A stretch of 64,000 nucleotides of DNA from Hydractinia symbiolongicarpus (GCF_029227915.1 NC_079883.1:7192001-7256000); one strand, 5' to 3'; positions 37,542-53,908 are shown, counted from the stretch's first letter. Numbers and translations: made by a program. Notes: a model not told the origin generated them from the letters alone.

Positions 37542-37922
37542 TTACTTCTTCTGTCCTTTGTCGTTCTTCTTTGGGAGTAAGACAGCTTGAATGTTTGGCA
37601 AAACACCACCAGCTGCAATGGTTACACCGCTCAAAAGTTTGTTTAATTCTTCATCATTACGAACAGCCAATTGTAAATGTCTTGGAATAATCCTAGCTTT
37701 TTTGTTGTCTCTTGCTGCGTTACCAGCCAACTCCAATATCTCAGCAGATAAATATTCCAAGACGGCTGCTAAGTAAACTGGTGCTCCAGATCCAATTCGG
37801 TTAGCATAGTGCCCTCTACGAAGGAATCTATGCACTCTACCGACTGGAAATTGAAGTCCAGCTCTTGAGGATCTTGTCTTGGCTTTAGCCTTAGCTTTTC
37901 CACCTTTTCCACGTCCAGACAT
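37542..37922 (-). CDS. H2A: Histone H2A, unit 7
   Basis: Protein identical to unit 1; stem-loop at 37504-37519. Confidence 0.97.
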   Translation of the reverse strand: MSGRGKGGKAKAKAKTRSSRAGLQFPVGRVHRFLRRGHYANRIGSGAPVYLAAVLEYLSAEILELAGNAARDNKKARIIPRHLQLAVRNDEELNKLLSGVTIAAGGVLPNIQAVLLPKKNDKGQKK

Positions 37923-38206
37923 AACTGCGATTTGATTTGTAAGTTAATACAAAAACGTACGAATATTTAACGTAAGTGTTAACGAAATAAACTTTACTCG
38001 TTTTTTCATCATAAAAATAGGATCGAAATCATGTTTTTTTAACCAATCATAATTAAGTATTAAACAAAAGATTTTTTTTTTAACCAATTAAATTGCGTAT
38101 CGGCGTTTTCGGATCGAATTCGATCCGATTTTTTTACTTATAAACAAAAAGTTTTGACTTGCAGTTTAATGCTTATTTACAAGTTAAGTAGCAAAAATTT
38201 TTAACC

Positions 38207-38611
38207 ATGTCTGACGCAGCAGCTAAAGGAGGAAAACAGGCACCTAAAGTAGCCAAGAAAGGTGAAAAAAGAGCCGGCAAAAAAGGAGGAAAGATTGGTG
38301 GAACTGGTGAAAAGAAACGCAAGAGAAAGAGAAAGGAAAGTTATGCTATTTACATCTACAATGTTTTGAAACAAGTTCACCCAGATGTCGGAGTTTCAAG
38401 CAAAGCTATGAGCATCATGAACTCATTTGTCAACGACATCTTTGAGCGCATTGCTTCCGAAGCTTCGCGTTTGGCTCTTCAAAACAAAAAGTCGACCATC
38501 TCTTCTCGTGAAATTCAAACCGCAGTACGTCTTCTCTTGCCTGGAGAACTTGCAAAACACGCAGTCAGTGAAGGAACAAAAGCCGTCACAAAATACACAA
38601 GCAGCAAGTAA
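38207..38611 (+). CDS. H2B: Histone H2B, unit 7
   Basis: Protein identical to unit 1, intact unlike unit 6. Stem-loop at 38635-38650. About 60 bases beyond it, three bases are missing (after 38710) relative to all other units. Confidence 0.97.
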   Translation: MSDAAAKGGKQAPKVAKKGEKRAGKKGGKIGGTGEKKRKRKRKESYAIYIYNVLKQVHPDVGVSSKAMSIMNSFVNDIFERIASEASRLALQNKKSTISSREIQTAVRLLLPGELAKHAVSEGTKAVTKYTSSK

Positions 38612-39068
38612 ACCAACGTCTACCAAACACAAACGGTCTTTTTTAAGACCACACATCTTTAAAAAAACATTTACTTGGCGTCACTACAAGTTAACCGAAG
38701 TTAATAAAACTAAATAATGTGCTTAAGAACACTAGCCTACATTTAAAATACTTCCCCATGTGTGTGTGGATTAGCTTCACTTTTCATACGTATTATTAGC
38801 TGTACTTGCAGAAAAGACAAGTACATTGATCCATGTTATTGCTTACATTTAACTTAACCCAGCTTTTCACGGAAACACTCCCAGGCAAATTAACCCTACA
38901 AAGTATTTCTAAATTTTTTTTGTGTCATATATGACATAGTATCGTATAGCAATAAATGTAACTGTGACAAGACTTTACACATTGTGTAATTTGGAAGCGT
39001 GCACAAAGTAATGTTTTAAAAGATTTGTGGCTATAAAAATAGCCGTTTTTGTTGAGCAATGACAACGC

Positions 39069-39425
<357 letters not shown>

Positions 39426-39903
39426 TTAACAGAATTCAGACAGCTTTAAAAAGAGGCCATAAAATTACCTACTGCTCGTGGAAACACCCTAATTAACCAA
39501 TAGAGTTGCGTCATTACAAAATGTTCCGAACATTTTGTACATTTTTTTAAGTAAAACTGTAGTTTTTTTAAAAATTCGTGGTCTTAATGTTTCAGTAAGG
39601 CAATAAATTTGGCATCGTTGGAATTCGCCAAACCTTCTGCTACTTACTAAAAAAAAAAAAAGTCAAAAGCTTTTGTGTATCAGAAGATACAGCCGTTTTC
39701 CCGTAGCCAAAAAACACAGATTTTATAAAAATGTTAAAGTAATGAGCGTAATGTCATTATGCAGCCAATCAGAAATTACTTTCTTAGCACCAATCAAATG
39801 GTTTGTTTTGAACCTTAGCTGTCAATCAATATGAGAAATAAAACTTTGGCGCGATAGTGCATTTTAGACCGTCTTGTGTATCCGTACTACATCGACTTCT
39901 TAA

Positions 39904-40317
<414 letters not shown>

Positions 40318-40678
40318 GCATCTTACCAAACAAAAAACGGCTATTTTTATAGCCACACATCCATAAAAAATATTACGGCTAGCTTTTTATATCAAACTTT
40401 GTCCTGCTTTCTGTTTAAATTTTATGCTACATAAAAATTTTATGCTACATAAAGTTTGACAATGTTAAAAATATGAAGGGCAAGAAAAGTAAAAGCAAGA
40501 AAATAAGAAATTTAAAAACGAAAATACTTAAACTTAGGGAATCTAATCTTAAATTTACTCTTTTTTAACTGTTTAAGTGACTTAAACAAGTTTAACTTTG
40601 TACCAAGATAATGTTTTTTTGTAAATGTGTGGCTATAAAAATAGCCGTTTGTTAATGTAATAGCCAGATACACACAAA

Positions 40679-41230
40679 TTATTTTTTTGCGGTCTTCTTT
40701 GCTGCCTTTTTGGGAGTCTTTTTGACCTTCTTTGCTGCAGGTTTTTTAGCAACAGGCTTCTTTGTGGGTTTCTTAGCTGCTGGTTTCTTAGCCGAGGCTT
40801 TCTTTGTGGCAGGCTTCTTTGCTGCTTTCTTTGGCGTGCTCTTCTTTGCTGGCTTCTTTTTTGGTGTACTTTTCTTTGCAGTAGGCTTCTTTGCCGTTGG
40901 CTTTTTTGCTGCGGCCTTTTTCTTAGGTTTTTCTTTTTTTACCTGACCTAGCTTGAATGATCCAGAAGCACCAGTGCCTTTAGTTTGAATCAAATCGCCT
41001 GATGTTACTCCTCGTTTAAGAGCCATTTTCAGATGATGATCTGAGTTTTCAGCAACTTTGTAATTTGCATGAATATATTTTGTAATAGCTTGGCGAGATG
41101 AACCACCGCGTTCCTTTAGGGTAGCGATAGCAGCCTTGATCATGTCCACATATTTAGGGTGATCAGCTGTCTTCTTTGCAGCAGGTTTCTTCTTGGGTGC
41201 GATTTTCTTTGGAGAAGCTGCTTCACTCAT
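40679..41230 (-). CDS. H1: Histone H1, unit 7
   Basis: Protein identical to unit 1; stem-loop at 40631-40646. Confidence 0.96.
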   Translation of the reverse strand: MSEAASPKKIAPKKKPAAKKTADHPKYVDMIKAAIATLKERGGSSRQAITKYIHANYKVAENSDHHLKMALKRGVTSGDLIQTKGTGASGSFKLGQVKKEKPKKKAAAKKPTAKKPTAKKSTPKKKPAKKSTPKKAAKKPATKKASAKKPAAKKPTKKPVAKKPAAKKVKKTPKKAAKKTAKK

Positions 41231-41809
41231 TTTTAATGTTTTCTTACAACAATCCAACGATAAACGATGCTTGTTATCACAGTAGAAGTATACTAAACAT
41301 TACCGTGTAAATGAGATATAATTTAAGACGGTGCGAAGTATGCGGACGTAAAAGTACCACTCCCGGGAATTGATTTGGCGCGAAAACAGAAATGTGTGTT
41401 TCTGTACATCGTATAATGTCCGTTTTGGGTGCCGCGACTATGCGAAAGCATGTTAATTTTTATTTGTAGTACGACGCAATAGTCTGCAAGAGAAGCTGCT
41501 GGAGTTTGAGGTCTTCAGCATTACATCTAGTCTGTTAATTTGGGCTTCTTCCGCGCTCGTGTTAGGATTTTCATAAAGCGTTCTTTGGTTTGCGTTGCGT
41601 ATGTCGGCCTACATCATCGACACGGCCTGTTTCCGGCTATTAGGAGCAATTCATATATTGGGCACTGCGTTTCGACTTTTTTATTAGACCACAGTAAAAA
41701 AATTCACTCACAGAAGTCCCTTTCTTTCATGGCTACAAACACGAAGAATTCTGTCGTAAGTAAAACGAATGCGCAAGCCAAAATGACGATGGGGCGAAGT
41801 CATAAGCAT

Positions 41810-41882
41810 GGCCCTGTGGCCCAATGGATAAGGCATCTGACTACGAATCAGGGGATTCCAGGTTCGACTCCTGGCAGGGTCG
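41810..41882 (+). tRNA. tRNA-Arg-ACG: tRNA-Arg(ACG), unit 8
   Basis: Unit 8 copy; no difference noticed. Confidence 0.96.
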
Positions 41883-42204
41883 CACTGTCGCATTTCGGCT
41901 GCATGGTCTACTGTGTAACGCGCGCGCACGTTCTGGCGTAATGCGTTGATAAACGGAATGTACGCAGACATATTGGAAAGTAATATCACGCACTTAGTAT
42001 CGTCGCCTTTGTTAGCATTCATGTAAGTTACCATCCACTCGCTACAGTCGCTCTCCATCCTACGGCTAAATCAACAGCCGTGATTTTTACTATGTCGCCG
42101 TCCATCCGTACGCGGTGACAGTTGTAAGCTTTACAGTAACGTGACATGCTCCACAAGCAGTTACGGTGTGTGGACGATGCCTATCATGGCAACGCTTGTT
42201 CTTT

Positions 42205-42389
42205 ATCGCTTCTCGGCCTAATGGCTAAGATCAAGTGTAGTATCTGTTCTTATCAGTTTAATATCTGGTAGGCCATTCTCTGAATGGTCAGTATATTAAT
42301 CTGATTTTTGGCCTTGGGTCATGGAGGTGGATTCATTCACGCCGTGACCACGGGTTGCCTTGGTGTTGCACTATTACCGATGGCGGCCC
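42205..42389 (+). ncRNA. U2: U2 snRNA, unit 8
   Basis: Unit 8 copy; PSE-like 9-mer at 42151-42159. Confidence 0.95.
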
Positions 42390-42581
42390 ACATAAGCAAT
42401 AAAAGAATAATAGCAGTCCTCTTTCCGACGGCACTCTGCATAGTCTACGGCGGGAACAAAACGCGTACACTGGGGGAGAATACAGCCTATGCCCCGCGAC
42501 ACGGCAGTTTATAACACACTCAAGCCACAAGCATTAACAAACTTTGAAGGGTACCCTCATGCTACGGTGCAGTTCCAACTC

Positions 42582-42746
42582 ATACTTACCTGACGGGGAA
42601 GTAAAGACTGATCAATGAGGGTTTTCTTCCAGAGTGAGGCTCTTGCATTGCACTACGCTTGGGCTGACCTCTGCGATTACTGCAAACGTCAGTAACTCGA
42701 CCGTACAATTTCTGGTAGTGGGGGCCTGCGTCCGCGCTCGCCCCCT
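42582..42746 (+). ncRNA. U1: U1 snRNA, unit 8
   Basis: Unit 8 copy; PSE-like 9-mer at 42525-42533. Confidence 0.95.
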
Positions 42747-43073
42747 CCTTAAGTCAAAATGAATGAGCTTAGAAAAGTTGCGCGGCCAAATGTCGGTGGT
42801 GACTTAAACGCTAAGGTAAAACCTCGCTTGGCTGTTACGAAACGTGATTGCGATATAAGTCCTCGGAAGGCGGCGGAATTTTATTTTATTTGCCATTCCG
42901 TCAGGGTTATTGGATGATCGGCAATAGATCGAGTTTGTATGCATTTGAAAGCTCTTTTTTCTCGTACTATCACCTGAAAATGTCGTAGGAAAATGTCATA
43001 GGAAACACTTTCAACAACCGCCACGTTCCTTAATTGTTATAACAAGAAATATATCACAGCAAATGAAAATGAA

Positions 43074-43193
43074 AAGCCTACGACACCGGGAGTTCCCAGG
43101 CGGTCCCCCATCCAAGTACTATCCCGGCCCGACGATGCTTAACTTCCGTGATCAGACGAGAACGGGTGTGTTCATCGTGGTATGGCCGTAGAC
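43074..43193 (-). rRNA. 5S rRNA: 5S rRNA, unit 8
   Basis: Unit 8 copy; no difference noticed. Confidence 0.97.
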
Positions 43194-43390
43194 ATTAGTA
43201 GGTGCAAATACGTGCAATTTATTTTGACGTTGTGATCAAATTTTTTTATTTAATTTCTTTGAGTTACTTAGGACAAGGCGTATGCATGGATTATCTATTA
43301 GACTTTAAGGTTATAGTTTTGTGAAAAAAACAATGTTTTTTTAAAGATGTGTGGCTATAAAAATAGCCGTTGTTTTCTGAGTGTAGCGGT

Positions 43391-43771
43391 TTACTTCTTC
43401 TGTCCTTTGTCGTTCTTCTTTGGGAGTAAGACAGCTTGAATGTTTGGCAAAACACCACCAGCTGCAATGGTTACACCGCTCAAAAGTTTGTTTAATTCTT
43501 CATCATTACGAACAGCCAATTGTAAATGTCTTGGAATAATCCTAGCTTTTTTGTTGTCTCTTGCTGCGTTACCAGCCAACTCCAATATCTCAGCAGATAA
43601 ATATTCCAAGACGGCTGCTAAGTAAACTGGTGCTCCAGATCCAATTCGGTTAGCATAGTGCCCTCTACGAAGGAATCTATGCACTCTACCGACTGGAAAT
43701 TGAAGTCCAGCTCTTGAGGATCTTGTCTTGGCTTTAGCCTTAGCTTTTCCACCTTTTCCACGTCCAGACAT
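43391..43771 (-). CDS. H2A: Histone H2A, unit 8
   Basis: Protein identical to unit 1; stem-loop at 43353-43368. Confidence 0.97.
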   Translation of the reverse strand: MSGRGKGGKAKAKAKTRSSRAGLQFPVGRVHRFLRRGHYANRIGSGAPVYLAAVLEYLSAEILELAGNAARDNKKARIIPRHLQLAVRNDEELNKLLSGVTIAAGGVLPNIQAVLLPKKNDKGQKK

Positions 43772-44055
43772 AACTGCGATTTGATTTGTAAGTTAATACA
43801 AAAACGTACGAATATTTAACGTAAGTGTTAACGAAATAAACTTTACTCGTTTTTTCATCATAAAAATAGGATCGAAATCATGTTTTTTTAACCAATCATA
43901 ATTAAGTATTAAACAAAAGATTTTTTTTTTAACCAATTAAATTGCGTATCGGCGTTTTCGGATCGAATTCGATCCGATTTTTTTACTTATAAACAAAAAG
44001 TTTTGACTTGCAGTTTAATGCTTATTTACAAGTTAAGTAGCAAAAATTTTTAACC

Positions 44056-44460
44056 ATGTCTGACGCAGCAGCTAAAGGAGGAAAACAGGCACCTAAAGTA
44101 GCCAAGAAAGGTGAAAAAAGAGCCGGCAAAAAAGGAGGAAAGATTGGTGGAACTGGTGAAAAGAAACGCAAGAGAAAGAGAAAGGAAAGTTATGCTATTT
44201 ACATCTACAATGTTTTGAAACAAGTTCACCCAGATGTCGGAGTTTCAAGCAAAGCTATGAGCATCATGAACTCATTTGTCAACGACATCTTTGAGCGCAT
44301 TGCTTCCGAAGCTTCGCGTTTGGCTCTTCAAAACAAAAAGTCGACCATCTCTTCTCGTGAAATTCAAACCGCAGTACGTCTTCTCTTGCCTGGAGAACTT
44401 GCAAAACACGCAGTCAGTGAAGGAACAAAAGCCGTCACAAAATACACAAGCAGCAAGTAA
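44056..44460 (+). CDS. H2B: Histone H2B, unit 8
   Basis: Protein identical to unit 1; stem-loop at 44484-44499. Confidence 0.97.
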   Translation: MSDAAAKGGKQAPKVAKKGEKRAGKKGGKIGGTGEKKRKRKRKESYAIYIYNVLKQVHPDVGVSSKAMSIMNSFVNDIFERIASEASRLALQNKKSTISSREIQTAVRLLLPGELAKHAVSEGTKAVTKYTSSK

Positions 44461-44920
44461 ACCAACGTCTACCAAACACAAACGGTCTTTTTTAAGACCA
44501 CACATCTTTAAAAAAACATTTACTTGGCGTCACTACAAGTTAACCGAAGTTAATAAAACTTCTAAATAATGTGCTTAAGAACACTAGCCTACATTTAAAA
44601 TACTTCCCCATGTGTGTGTGGATTAGCTTCACTTTTCATACGTATTATTAGCTGTACTTGCAGAAAAGACAAGTACATTGATCCATGTTATTGCTTACAT
44701 TTAACTTAACCCAGCTTTTCACGGAAACACTCCCAGGCAAATTAACCCTACAAAGTATTTCTAAATTTTTTTTGTGTCATATATGACATAGTATCGTATA
44801 GCAATAAATGTAACTGTGACAAGACTTTACACATTGTGTAATTTGGAAGCGTGCACAAAGTAATGTTTTAAAAGATTTGTGGCTATAAAAATAGCCGTTT
44901 TTGTTGAGCAATGACAACGC

Positions 44921-45277
<357 letters not shown>

Positions 45278-45755
45278 TTAACAGAATTCAGACAGCTTTA
45301 AAAAGAGGCCATAAAATTACCTACTGCTCGTGGAAACACCCTAATTAACCAATAGAGTTGCGTCATTACAAAATGTTCCGAACATTTTGTACATTTTTTT
45401 AAGTAAAACTGTAGTTTTTTTAAAAATTCGTGGTCTTAATGTTTCAGTAAGGCAATAAATTTGGCATCGTTGGAATTCGCCAAACCTTCTGCTACTTACT
45501 AAAAAAAAAAAAAGTCAAAAGCTTTTGTGTATCAGAAGATACAGCCGTTTTCCCGTAGCCAAAAAACACAGATTTTATAAAAATGTTAAAGTAATGAGCG
45601 TAATGTCATTATGCAGCCAATCAGAAATTACTTTCTTAGCACCAATCAAATGGTTTGTTTTGAACCTTAGCTGTCAATCAATATGAGAAATAAAACTTTG
45701 GCGCGATAGTGCATTTTAGACCGTCTTGTGTATCCGTACTACATCGACTTCTTAA

Positions 45756-46169
<414 letters not shown>

Positions 46170-46530
46170 GCATCTTACCAAACAAAAAACGGCTATTTTT
46201 ATAGCCACACATCCATAAAAAATATTACGGCTAGCTTTTTATATCAAACTTTGTCCTGCTTTCTGTTTAAATTTTATGCTACATAAAAATTTTATGCTAC
46301 ATAAAGTTTGACAATGTTAAAAATATGAAGGGCAAGAAAAGTAAAAGCAAGAAAATAAGAAATTTAAAAACGAAAATACTTAAACTTAGGGAATCTAATC
46401 TTAAATTTACTCTTTTTTAACTGTTTAAGTGACTTAAACAAGTTTAACTTTGTACCAAGATAATGTTTTTTTGTAAATGTGTGGCTATAAAAATAGCCGT
46501 TTGTTAATGTAATAGCCAGATACACACAAA

Positions 46531-47082
46531 TTATTTTTTTGCGGTCTTCTTTGCTGCCTTTTTGGGAGTCTTTTTGACCTTCTTTGCTGCAGGTTTTTTA
46601 GCAACAGGCTTCTTTGTGGGTTTCTTAGCTGCTGGTTTCTTAGCCGAGGCTTTCTTTGTGGCAGGCTTCTTTGCTGCTTTCTTTGGCGTGCTCTTCTTTG
46701 CTGGCTTCTTTTTTGGTGTACTTTTCTTTGCAGTAGGCTTCTTTGCCGTTGGCTTTTTTGCTGCGGCCTTTTTCTTAGGTTTTTCTTTTTTTACCTGACC
46801 TAGCTTGAATGATCCAGAAGCACCAGTGCCTTTAGTTTGAATCAAATCGCCTGATGTTACTCCTCGTTTAAGAGCCATTTTCAGATGATGATCTGAGTTT
46901 TCAGCAACTTTGTAATTTGCATGAATATATTTTGTAATAGCTTGGCGAGATGAACCACCGCGTTCCTTTAGGGTAGCGATAGCAGCCTTGATCATGTCCA
47001 CATATTTAGGGTGATCAGCTGTCTTCTTTGCAGCAGGTTTCTTCTTGGGTGCGATTTTCTTTGGAGAAGCTGCTTCACTCAT
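46531..47082 (-). CDS. H1: Histone H1, unit 8
   Basis: Protein identical to unit 1; stem-loop at 46483-46498. Confidence 0.96.
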   Translation of the reverse strand: MSEAASPKKIAPKKKPAAKKTADHPKYVDMIKAAIATLKERGGSSRQAITKYIHANYKVAENSDHHLKMALKRGVTSGDLIQTKGTGASGSFKLGQVKKEKPKKKAAAKKPTAKKPTAKKSTPKKKPAKKSTPKKAAKKPATKKASAKKPAAKKPTKKPVAKKPAAKKVKKTPKKAAKKTAKK

Positions 47083-47661
47083 TTTTAATGTTTTCTTACA
47101 ACAATCCAACGATAAACGATGCTTGTTATCACAGTAGAAGTATACTAAACATTACCGTGTAAATGAGATATAATTTAAGACGGTGCGAAGTATGCGGACG
47201 TAAAAGTACCACTCCCGGGAATTGATTTGGCGCGAAAACAGAAATGTGTGTTTCTGTACATCGTATAATGTCCGTTTTGGGTGCCGCGACTATGCGAAAG
47301 CATGTTAATTTTTATTTGTAGTACGACGCAATAGTCTGCAAGAGAAGCTGCTGGAGTTTGAGGTCTTCAGCATTACATCTAGTCTGTTAATTTGGGCTTC
47401 TTCCGCGCTCGTGTTAGGATTTTCATAAAGCGTTCTTTGGTTTGCGTTGCGTATGTCGGCCTACATCATCGACACGGCCTGTTTCCGGCTATTAGGAGCA
47501 ATTCATATATTGGGCACTGCGTTTCGACTTTTTTATTAGACCACAGTAAAAAAATTCACTCACAGAAGTCCCTTTCTTTCATGGCTACAAACACGAAGAA
47601 TTCTGTCGTAAGTAAAACGAATGCGCAAGCCAAAATGACGATGGGGCGAAGTCATAAGCAT

Positions 47662-47734
47662 GGCCCTGTGGCCCAATGGATAAGGCATCTGACTACGAAT
47701 CAGGGGATTCCAGGTTCGACTCCTGGCAGGGTCG
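47662..47734 (+). tRNA. tRNA-Arg-ACG: tRNA-Arg(ACG), unit 9
   Basis: Unit 9 copy; no difference noticed. Confidence 0.96.
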
Positions 47735-48056
47735 CACTGTCGCATTTCGGCTGCATGGTCTACTGTGTAACGCGCGCGCACGTTCTGGCGTAATGCGTTG
47801 ATAAACGGAATGTACGCAGACATATTGGAAAGTAATATCACGCACTTAGTATCGTCGCCTTTGTTAGCATTCATGTAAGTTACCATCCACTCGCTACAGT
47901 CGCTCTCCATCCTACGGCTAAATCAACAGCCGTGATTTTTACTATGTCGCCGTCCATCCGTACGCGGTGACAGTTGTAAGCTTTACAGTAACGTGACATG
48001 CTCCACAAGCAGTTACGGTGTGTGGACGATGCCTATCATGGCAACGCTTGTTCTTT

Positions 48057-48241
48057 ATCGCTTCTCGGCCTAATGGCTAAGATCAAGTGTAGTATCTGTT
48101 CTTATCAGTTTAATATCTGGTAGGCCATTCTCTGAATGGTCAGTATATTAATCTGATTTTTGGCCTTGGGTCATGGAGGTGGATTCATTCACGCCGTGAC
48201 CACGGGTTGCCTTGGTGTTGCACTATTACCGATGGCGGCCC
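48057..48241 (+). ncRNA. U2: U2 snRNA, unit 9
   Basis: Unit 9 copy; PSE-like 9-mer at 48003-48011. Confidence 0.95.
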
Positions 48242-48433
48242 ACATAAGCAATAAAAGAATAATAGCAGTCCTCTTTCCGACGGCACTCTGCATAGTCTAC
48301 GGCGGGAACAAAACGCGTACACTGGGGGAGAATACAGCCTATGCCCCGCGACACGGCAGTTTATAACACACTCAAGCCACAAGCATTAACAAACTTTGAA
48401 GGGTACCCTCATGCTACGGTGCAGTTCCAACTC

Positions 48434-48598
48434 ATACTTACCTGACGGGGAAGTAAAGACTGATCAATGAGGGTTTTCTTCCAGAGTGAGGCTCTTGCAT
48501 TGCACTACGCTTGGGCTGACCTCTGCGATTACTGCAAACGTCAGTAACTCGACCGTACAATTTCTGGTAGTGGGGGCCTGCGTCCGCGCTCGCCCCCT
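48434..48598 (+). ncRNA. U1: U1 snRNA, unit 9
   Basis: Unit 9 copy; PSE-like 9-mer at 48377-48385. Confidence 0.95.
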
Positions 48599-48925
48599 CC
48601 TTAAGTCAAAATGAATGAGCTTAGAAAAGTTGCGCGGCCAAATGTCGGTGGTGACTTAAACGCTAAGGTAAAACCTCGCTTGGCTGTTACGAAACGTGAT
48701 TGCGATATAAGTCCTCGGAAGGCGGCGGAATTTTATTTTATTTGCCATTCCGTCAGGGTTATTGGATGATCGGCAATAGATCGAGTTTGTATGCATTTGA
48801 AAGCTCTTTTTTCTCGTACTATCACCTGAAAATGTCGTAGGAAAATGTCATAGGAAACACTTTCAACAACCGCCACGTTCCTTAATTGTTATAACAAGAA
48901 ATATATCACAGCAAATGAAAATGAA

Positions 48926-49045
48926 AAGCCTACGACACCGGGAGTTCCCAGGCGGTCCCCCATCCAAGTACTATCCCGGCCCGACGATGCTTAACTTCCG
49001 TGATCAGACGAGAACGGGTGTGTTCATCGTGGTATGGCCGTAGAC
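48926..49045 (-). rRNA. 5S rRNA: 5S rRNA, unit 9
   Basis: Unit 9 copy; no difference noticed. Confidence 0.97.
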
Positions 49046-49242
49046 ATTAGTAGGTGCAAATACGTGCAATTTATTTTGACGTTGTGATCAAATTTTTTTA
49101 TTTAATTTCTTTGAGTTACTTAGGACAAGGCGTATGCATGGATTATCTATTAGACTTTAAGGTTATAGTTTTGTGAAAAAAACAATGTTTTTTTAAAGAT
49201 GTGTGGCTATAAAAATAGCCGTTGTTTTCTGAGTGTAGCGGT

Positions 49243-49623
49243 TTACTTCTTCTGTCCTTTGTCGTTCTTCTTTGGGAGTAAGACAGCTTGAATGTTTGGC
49301 AAAACACCACCAGCTGCAATGGTTACACCGCTCAAAAGTTTGTTTAATTCTTCATCATTACGAACAGCCAATTGTAAATGTCTTGGAATAATCCTAGCTT
49401 TTTTGTTGTCTCTTGCTGCGTTACCAGCCAACTCCAATATCTCAGCAGATAAATATTCCAAGACGGCTGCTAAGTAAACTGGTGCTCCAGATCCAATTCG
49501 GTTAGCATAGTGCCCTCTACGAAGGAATCTATGCACTCTACCGACTGGAAATTGAAGTCCAGCTCTTGAGGATCTTGTCTTGGCTTTAGCCTTAGCTTTT
49601 CCACCTTTTCCACGTCCAGACAT
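49243..49623 (-). CDS. H2A: Histone H2A, unit 9
   Basis: Protein identical to unit 1; stem-loop at 49205-49220. The shared promoter has a T-to-C change at 49778, in the T tract before the second CCAAT box. Confidence 0.97.
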   Translation of the reverse strand: MSGRGKGGKAKAKAKTRSSRAGLQFPVGRVHRFLRRGHYANRIGSGAPVYLAAVLEYLSAEILELAGNAARDNKKARIIPRHLQLAVRNDEELNKLLSGVTIAAGGVLPNIQAVLLPKKNDKGQKK

Positions 49624-49907
49624 AACTGCGATTTGATTTGTAAGTTAATACAAAAACGTACGAATATTTAACGTAAGTGTTAACGAAATAAACTTTACTC
49701 GTTTTTTCATCATAAAAATAGGATCGAAATCATGTTTTTTTAACCAATCATAATTAAGTATTAAACAAAAGATTTTTCTTTTAACCAATTAAATTGCGTA
49801 TCGGCGTTTTCGGATCGAATTCGATCCGATTTTTTTACTTATAAACAAAAAGTTTTGACTTGCAGTTTAATGCTTATTTACAAGTTAAGTAGCAAAAATT
49901 TTTAACC

Positions 49908-50312
49908 ATGTCTGACGCAGCAGCTAAAGGAGGAAAACAGGCACCTAAAGTAGCCAAGAAAGGTGAAAAAAGAGCCGGCAAAAAAGGAGGAAAGATTGGT
50001 GGAACTGGTGAAAAGAAACGCAAGAGAAAGAGAAAGGAAAGTTATGCTATTTACATCTACAATGTTTTGAAACAAGTTCACCCAGATGTCGGAGTTTCAA
50101 GCAAAGCTATGAGCATCATGAACTCATTTGTCAACGACATCTTTGAGCGCATTGCTTCCGAAGCTTCGCGTTTGGCTCTTCAAAACAAAAAGTCGACCAT
50201 CTCTTCTCGTGAAATTCAAACCGCAGTACGTCTTCTCTTGCCTGGAGAACTTGCAAAACACGCAGTCAGTGAAGGAACAAAAGCCGTCACAAAATACACA
50301 AGCAGCAAGTAA
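49908..50312 (+). CDS. H2B: Histone H2B, unit 9
   Basis: Protein identical to unit 1; stem-loop at 50336-50351. Confidence 0.97.
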   Translation: MSDAAAKGGKQAPKVAKKGEKRAGKKGGKIGGTGEKKRKRKRKESYAIYIYNVLKQVHPDVGVSSKAMSIMNSFVNDIFERIASEASRLALQNKKSTISSREIQTAVRLLLPGELAKHAVSEGTKAVTKYTSSK

Positions 50313-50772
50313 ACCAACGTCTACCAAACACAAACGGTCTTTTTTAAGACCACACATCTTTAAAAAAACATTTACTTGGCGTCACTACAAGTTAACCGAA
50401 GTTAATAAAACTTCTAAATAATGTGCTTAAGAACACTAGCCTACATTTAAAATACTTCCCCATGTGTGTGTGGATTAGCTTCACTTTTCATACGTATTAT
50501 TAGCTGTACTTGCAGAAAAGACAAGTACATTGATCCATGTTATTGCTTACATTTAACTTAACCCAGCTTTTCACGGAAACACTCCCAGGCAAATTAACCC
50601 TACAAAGTATTTCTAAATTTTTTTTGTGTCATATATGACATAGTATCGTATAGCAATAAATGTAACTGTGACAAGACTTTACACATTGTGTAATTTGGAA
50701 GCGTGCACAAAGTAATGTTTTAAAAGATTTGTGGCTATAAAAATAGCCGTTTTTGTTGAGCAATGACAACGC

Positions 50773-51129
<357 letters not shown>

Positions 51130-51607
51130 TTAACAGAATTCAGACAGCTTTAAAAAGAGGCCATAAAATTACCTACTGCTCGTGGAAACACCCTAATTAA
51201 CCAATAGAGTTGCGTCATTACAAAATGTTCCGAACATTTTGTACATTTTTTTAAGTAAAACTGTAGTTTTTTTAAAAATTCGTGGTCTTAATGTTTCAGT
51301 AAGGCAATAAATTTGGCATCGTTGGAATTCGCCAAACCTTCTGCTACTTACTAAAAAAAAAAAAAGTCAAAAGCTTTTGTGTATCAGAAGATACAGCCGT
51401 TTTCCCGTAGCCAAAAAACACAGATTTTATAAAAATGTTAAAGTAATGAGCGTAATGTCATTATGCAGCCAATCAGAAATTACTTTCTTAGCACCAATCA
51501 AATGGTTTGTTTTGAACCTTAGCTGTCAATCAATATGAGAAATAAAACTTTGGCGCGATAGTGCATTTTAGACCGTCTTGTGTATCCGTACTACATCGAC
51601 TTCTTAA

Positions 51608-52021
<414 letters not shown>

Positions 52022-52382
52022 GCATCTTACCAAACAAAAAACGGCTATTTTTATAGCCACACATCCATAAAAAATATTACGGCTAGCTTTTTATATCAAA
52101 CTTTGTCCTGCTTTCTGTTTAAATTTTATGCTACATAAAAATTTTATGCTACATAAAGTTTGACAATGTTAAAAATATGAAGGGCAAGAAAAGTAAAAGC
52201 AAGAAAATAAGAAATTTAAAAACGAAAATACTTAAACTTAGGGAATCTAATCTTAAATTTACTCTTTTTTAACTGTTTAAGTGACTTAAACAAGTTTAAC
52301 TTTGTACCAAGATAATGTTTTTTTGTAAATGTGTGGCTATAAAAATAGCCGTTTGTTAATGTAATAGCCAGATACACACAAA

Positions 52383-52934
52383 TTATTTTTTTGCGGTCTT
52401 CTTTGCTGCCTTTTTGGGAGTCTTTTTGACCTTCTTTGCTGCAGGTTTTTTAGCAACAGGCTTCTTTGTGGGTTTCTTAGCTGCTGGTTTCTTAGCCGAG
52501 GCTTTCTTTGTGGCAGGCTTCTTTGCTGCTTTCTTTGGCGTGCTCTTCTTTGCTGGCTTCTTTTTTGGTGTACTTTTCTTTGCAGTAGGCTTCTTTGCCG
52601 TTGGCTTTTTTGCTGCGGCCTTTTTCTTAGGTTTTTCTTTTTTTACCTGACCTAGCTTGAATGATCCAGAAGCACCAGTGCCTTTAGTTTGAATCAAATC
52701 GCCTGATGTTACTCCTCGTTTAAGAGCCATTTTCAGATGATGATCTGAGTTTTCAGCAACTTTGTAATTTGCATGAATATATTTTGTAATAGCTTGGCGA
52801 GATGAACCACCGCGTTCCTTTAGGGTAGCGATAGCAGCCTTGATCATGTCCACATATTTAGGGTGATCAGCTGTCTTCTTTGCAGCAGGTTTCTTCTTGG
52901 GTGCGATTTTCTTTGGAGAAGCTGCTTCACTCAT
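52383..52934 (-). CDS. H1: Histone H1, unit 9
   Basis: Protein identical to unit 1; stem-loop at 52335-52350. Confidence 0.96.
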   Translation of the reverse strand: MSEAASPKKIAPKKKPAAKKTADHPKYVDMIKAAIATLKERGGSSRQAITKYIHANYKVAENSDHHLKMALKRGVTSGDLIQTKGTGASGSFKLGQVKKEKPKKKAAAKKPTAKKPTAKKSTPKKKPAKKSTPKKAAKKPATKKASAKKPAAKKPTKKPVAKKPAAKKVKKTPKKAAKKTAKK

Positions 52935-53513
52935 TTTTAATGTTTTCTTACAACAATCCAACGATAAACGATGCTTGTTATCACAGTAGAAGTATACTAA
53001 ACATTACCGTGTAAATGAGATATAATTTAAGACGGTGCGAAGTATGCGGACGTAAAAGTACCACTCCCGGGAATTGATTTGGCGCGAAAACAGAAATGTG
53101 TGTTTCTGTACATCGTATAATGTCCGTTTTGGGTGCCGCGACTATGCGAAAGCATGTTAATTTTTATTTGTAGTACGACGCAATAGTCTGCAAGAGAAGC
53201 TGCTGGAGTTTGAGGTCTTCAGCATTACATCTAGTCTGTTAATTTGGGCTTCTTCCGCGCTCGTGTTAGGATTTTCATAAAGCGTTCTTTGGTTTGCGTT
53301 GCGTATGTCGGCCTACATCATCGACACGGCCTGTTTCCGGCTATTAGGAGCAATTCATATATTGGGCACTGCGTTTCGACTTTTTTATTAGACCACAGTA
53401 AAAAAATTCACTCACAGAAGTCCCTTTCTTTCATGGCTACAAACACGAAGAATTCTGTCGTAAGTAAAACGAATGCGCAAGCCAAAATGACGATGGGGCG
53501 AAGTCATAAGCAT

Positions 53514-53586
53514 GGCCCTGTGGCCCAATGGATAAGGCATCTGACTACGAATCAGGGGATTCCAGGTTCGACTCCTGGCAGGGTCG
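53514..53586 (+). tRNA. tRNA-Arg-ACG: tRNA-Arg(ACG), unit 10
   Basis: Unit 10 copy; no difference noticed. Confidence 0.96.
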
Positions 53587-53908
53587 CACTGTCGCATTTC
53601 GGCTGCATGGTCTACTGTGTAACGCGCGCGCACGTTCTGGCGTAATGCGTTGATAAACGGAATGTACGCAGACATATTGGAAAGTAATATCACGCACTTA
53701 GTATCGTCGCCTTTGTTAGCATTCATGTAAGTTACCATCCACTCGCTACAGTCGCTCTCCATCCTACGGCTAAATCAACAGCCGTGATTTTTACTATGTC
53801 GCCGTCCATCCGTACGCGGTGACAGTTGTAAGCTTTACAGTAACGTGACATGCTCCACAAGCAGTTACGGTGTGTGGACGATGCCTATCATGGCAACGCT
53901 TGTTCTTT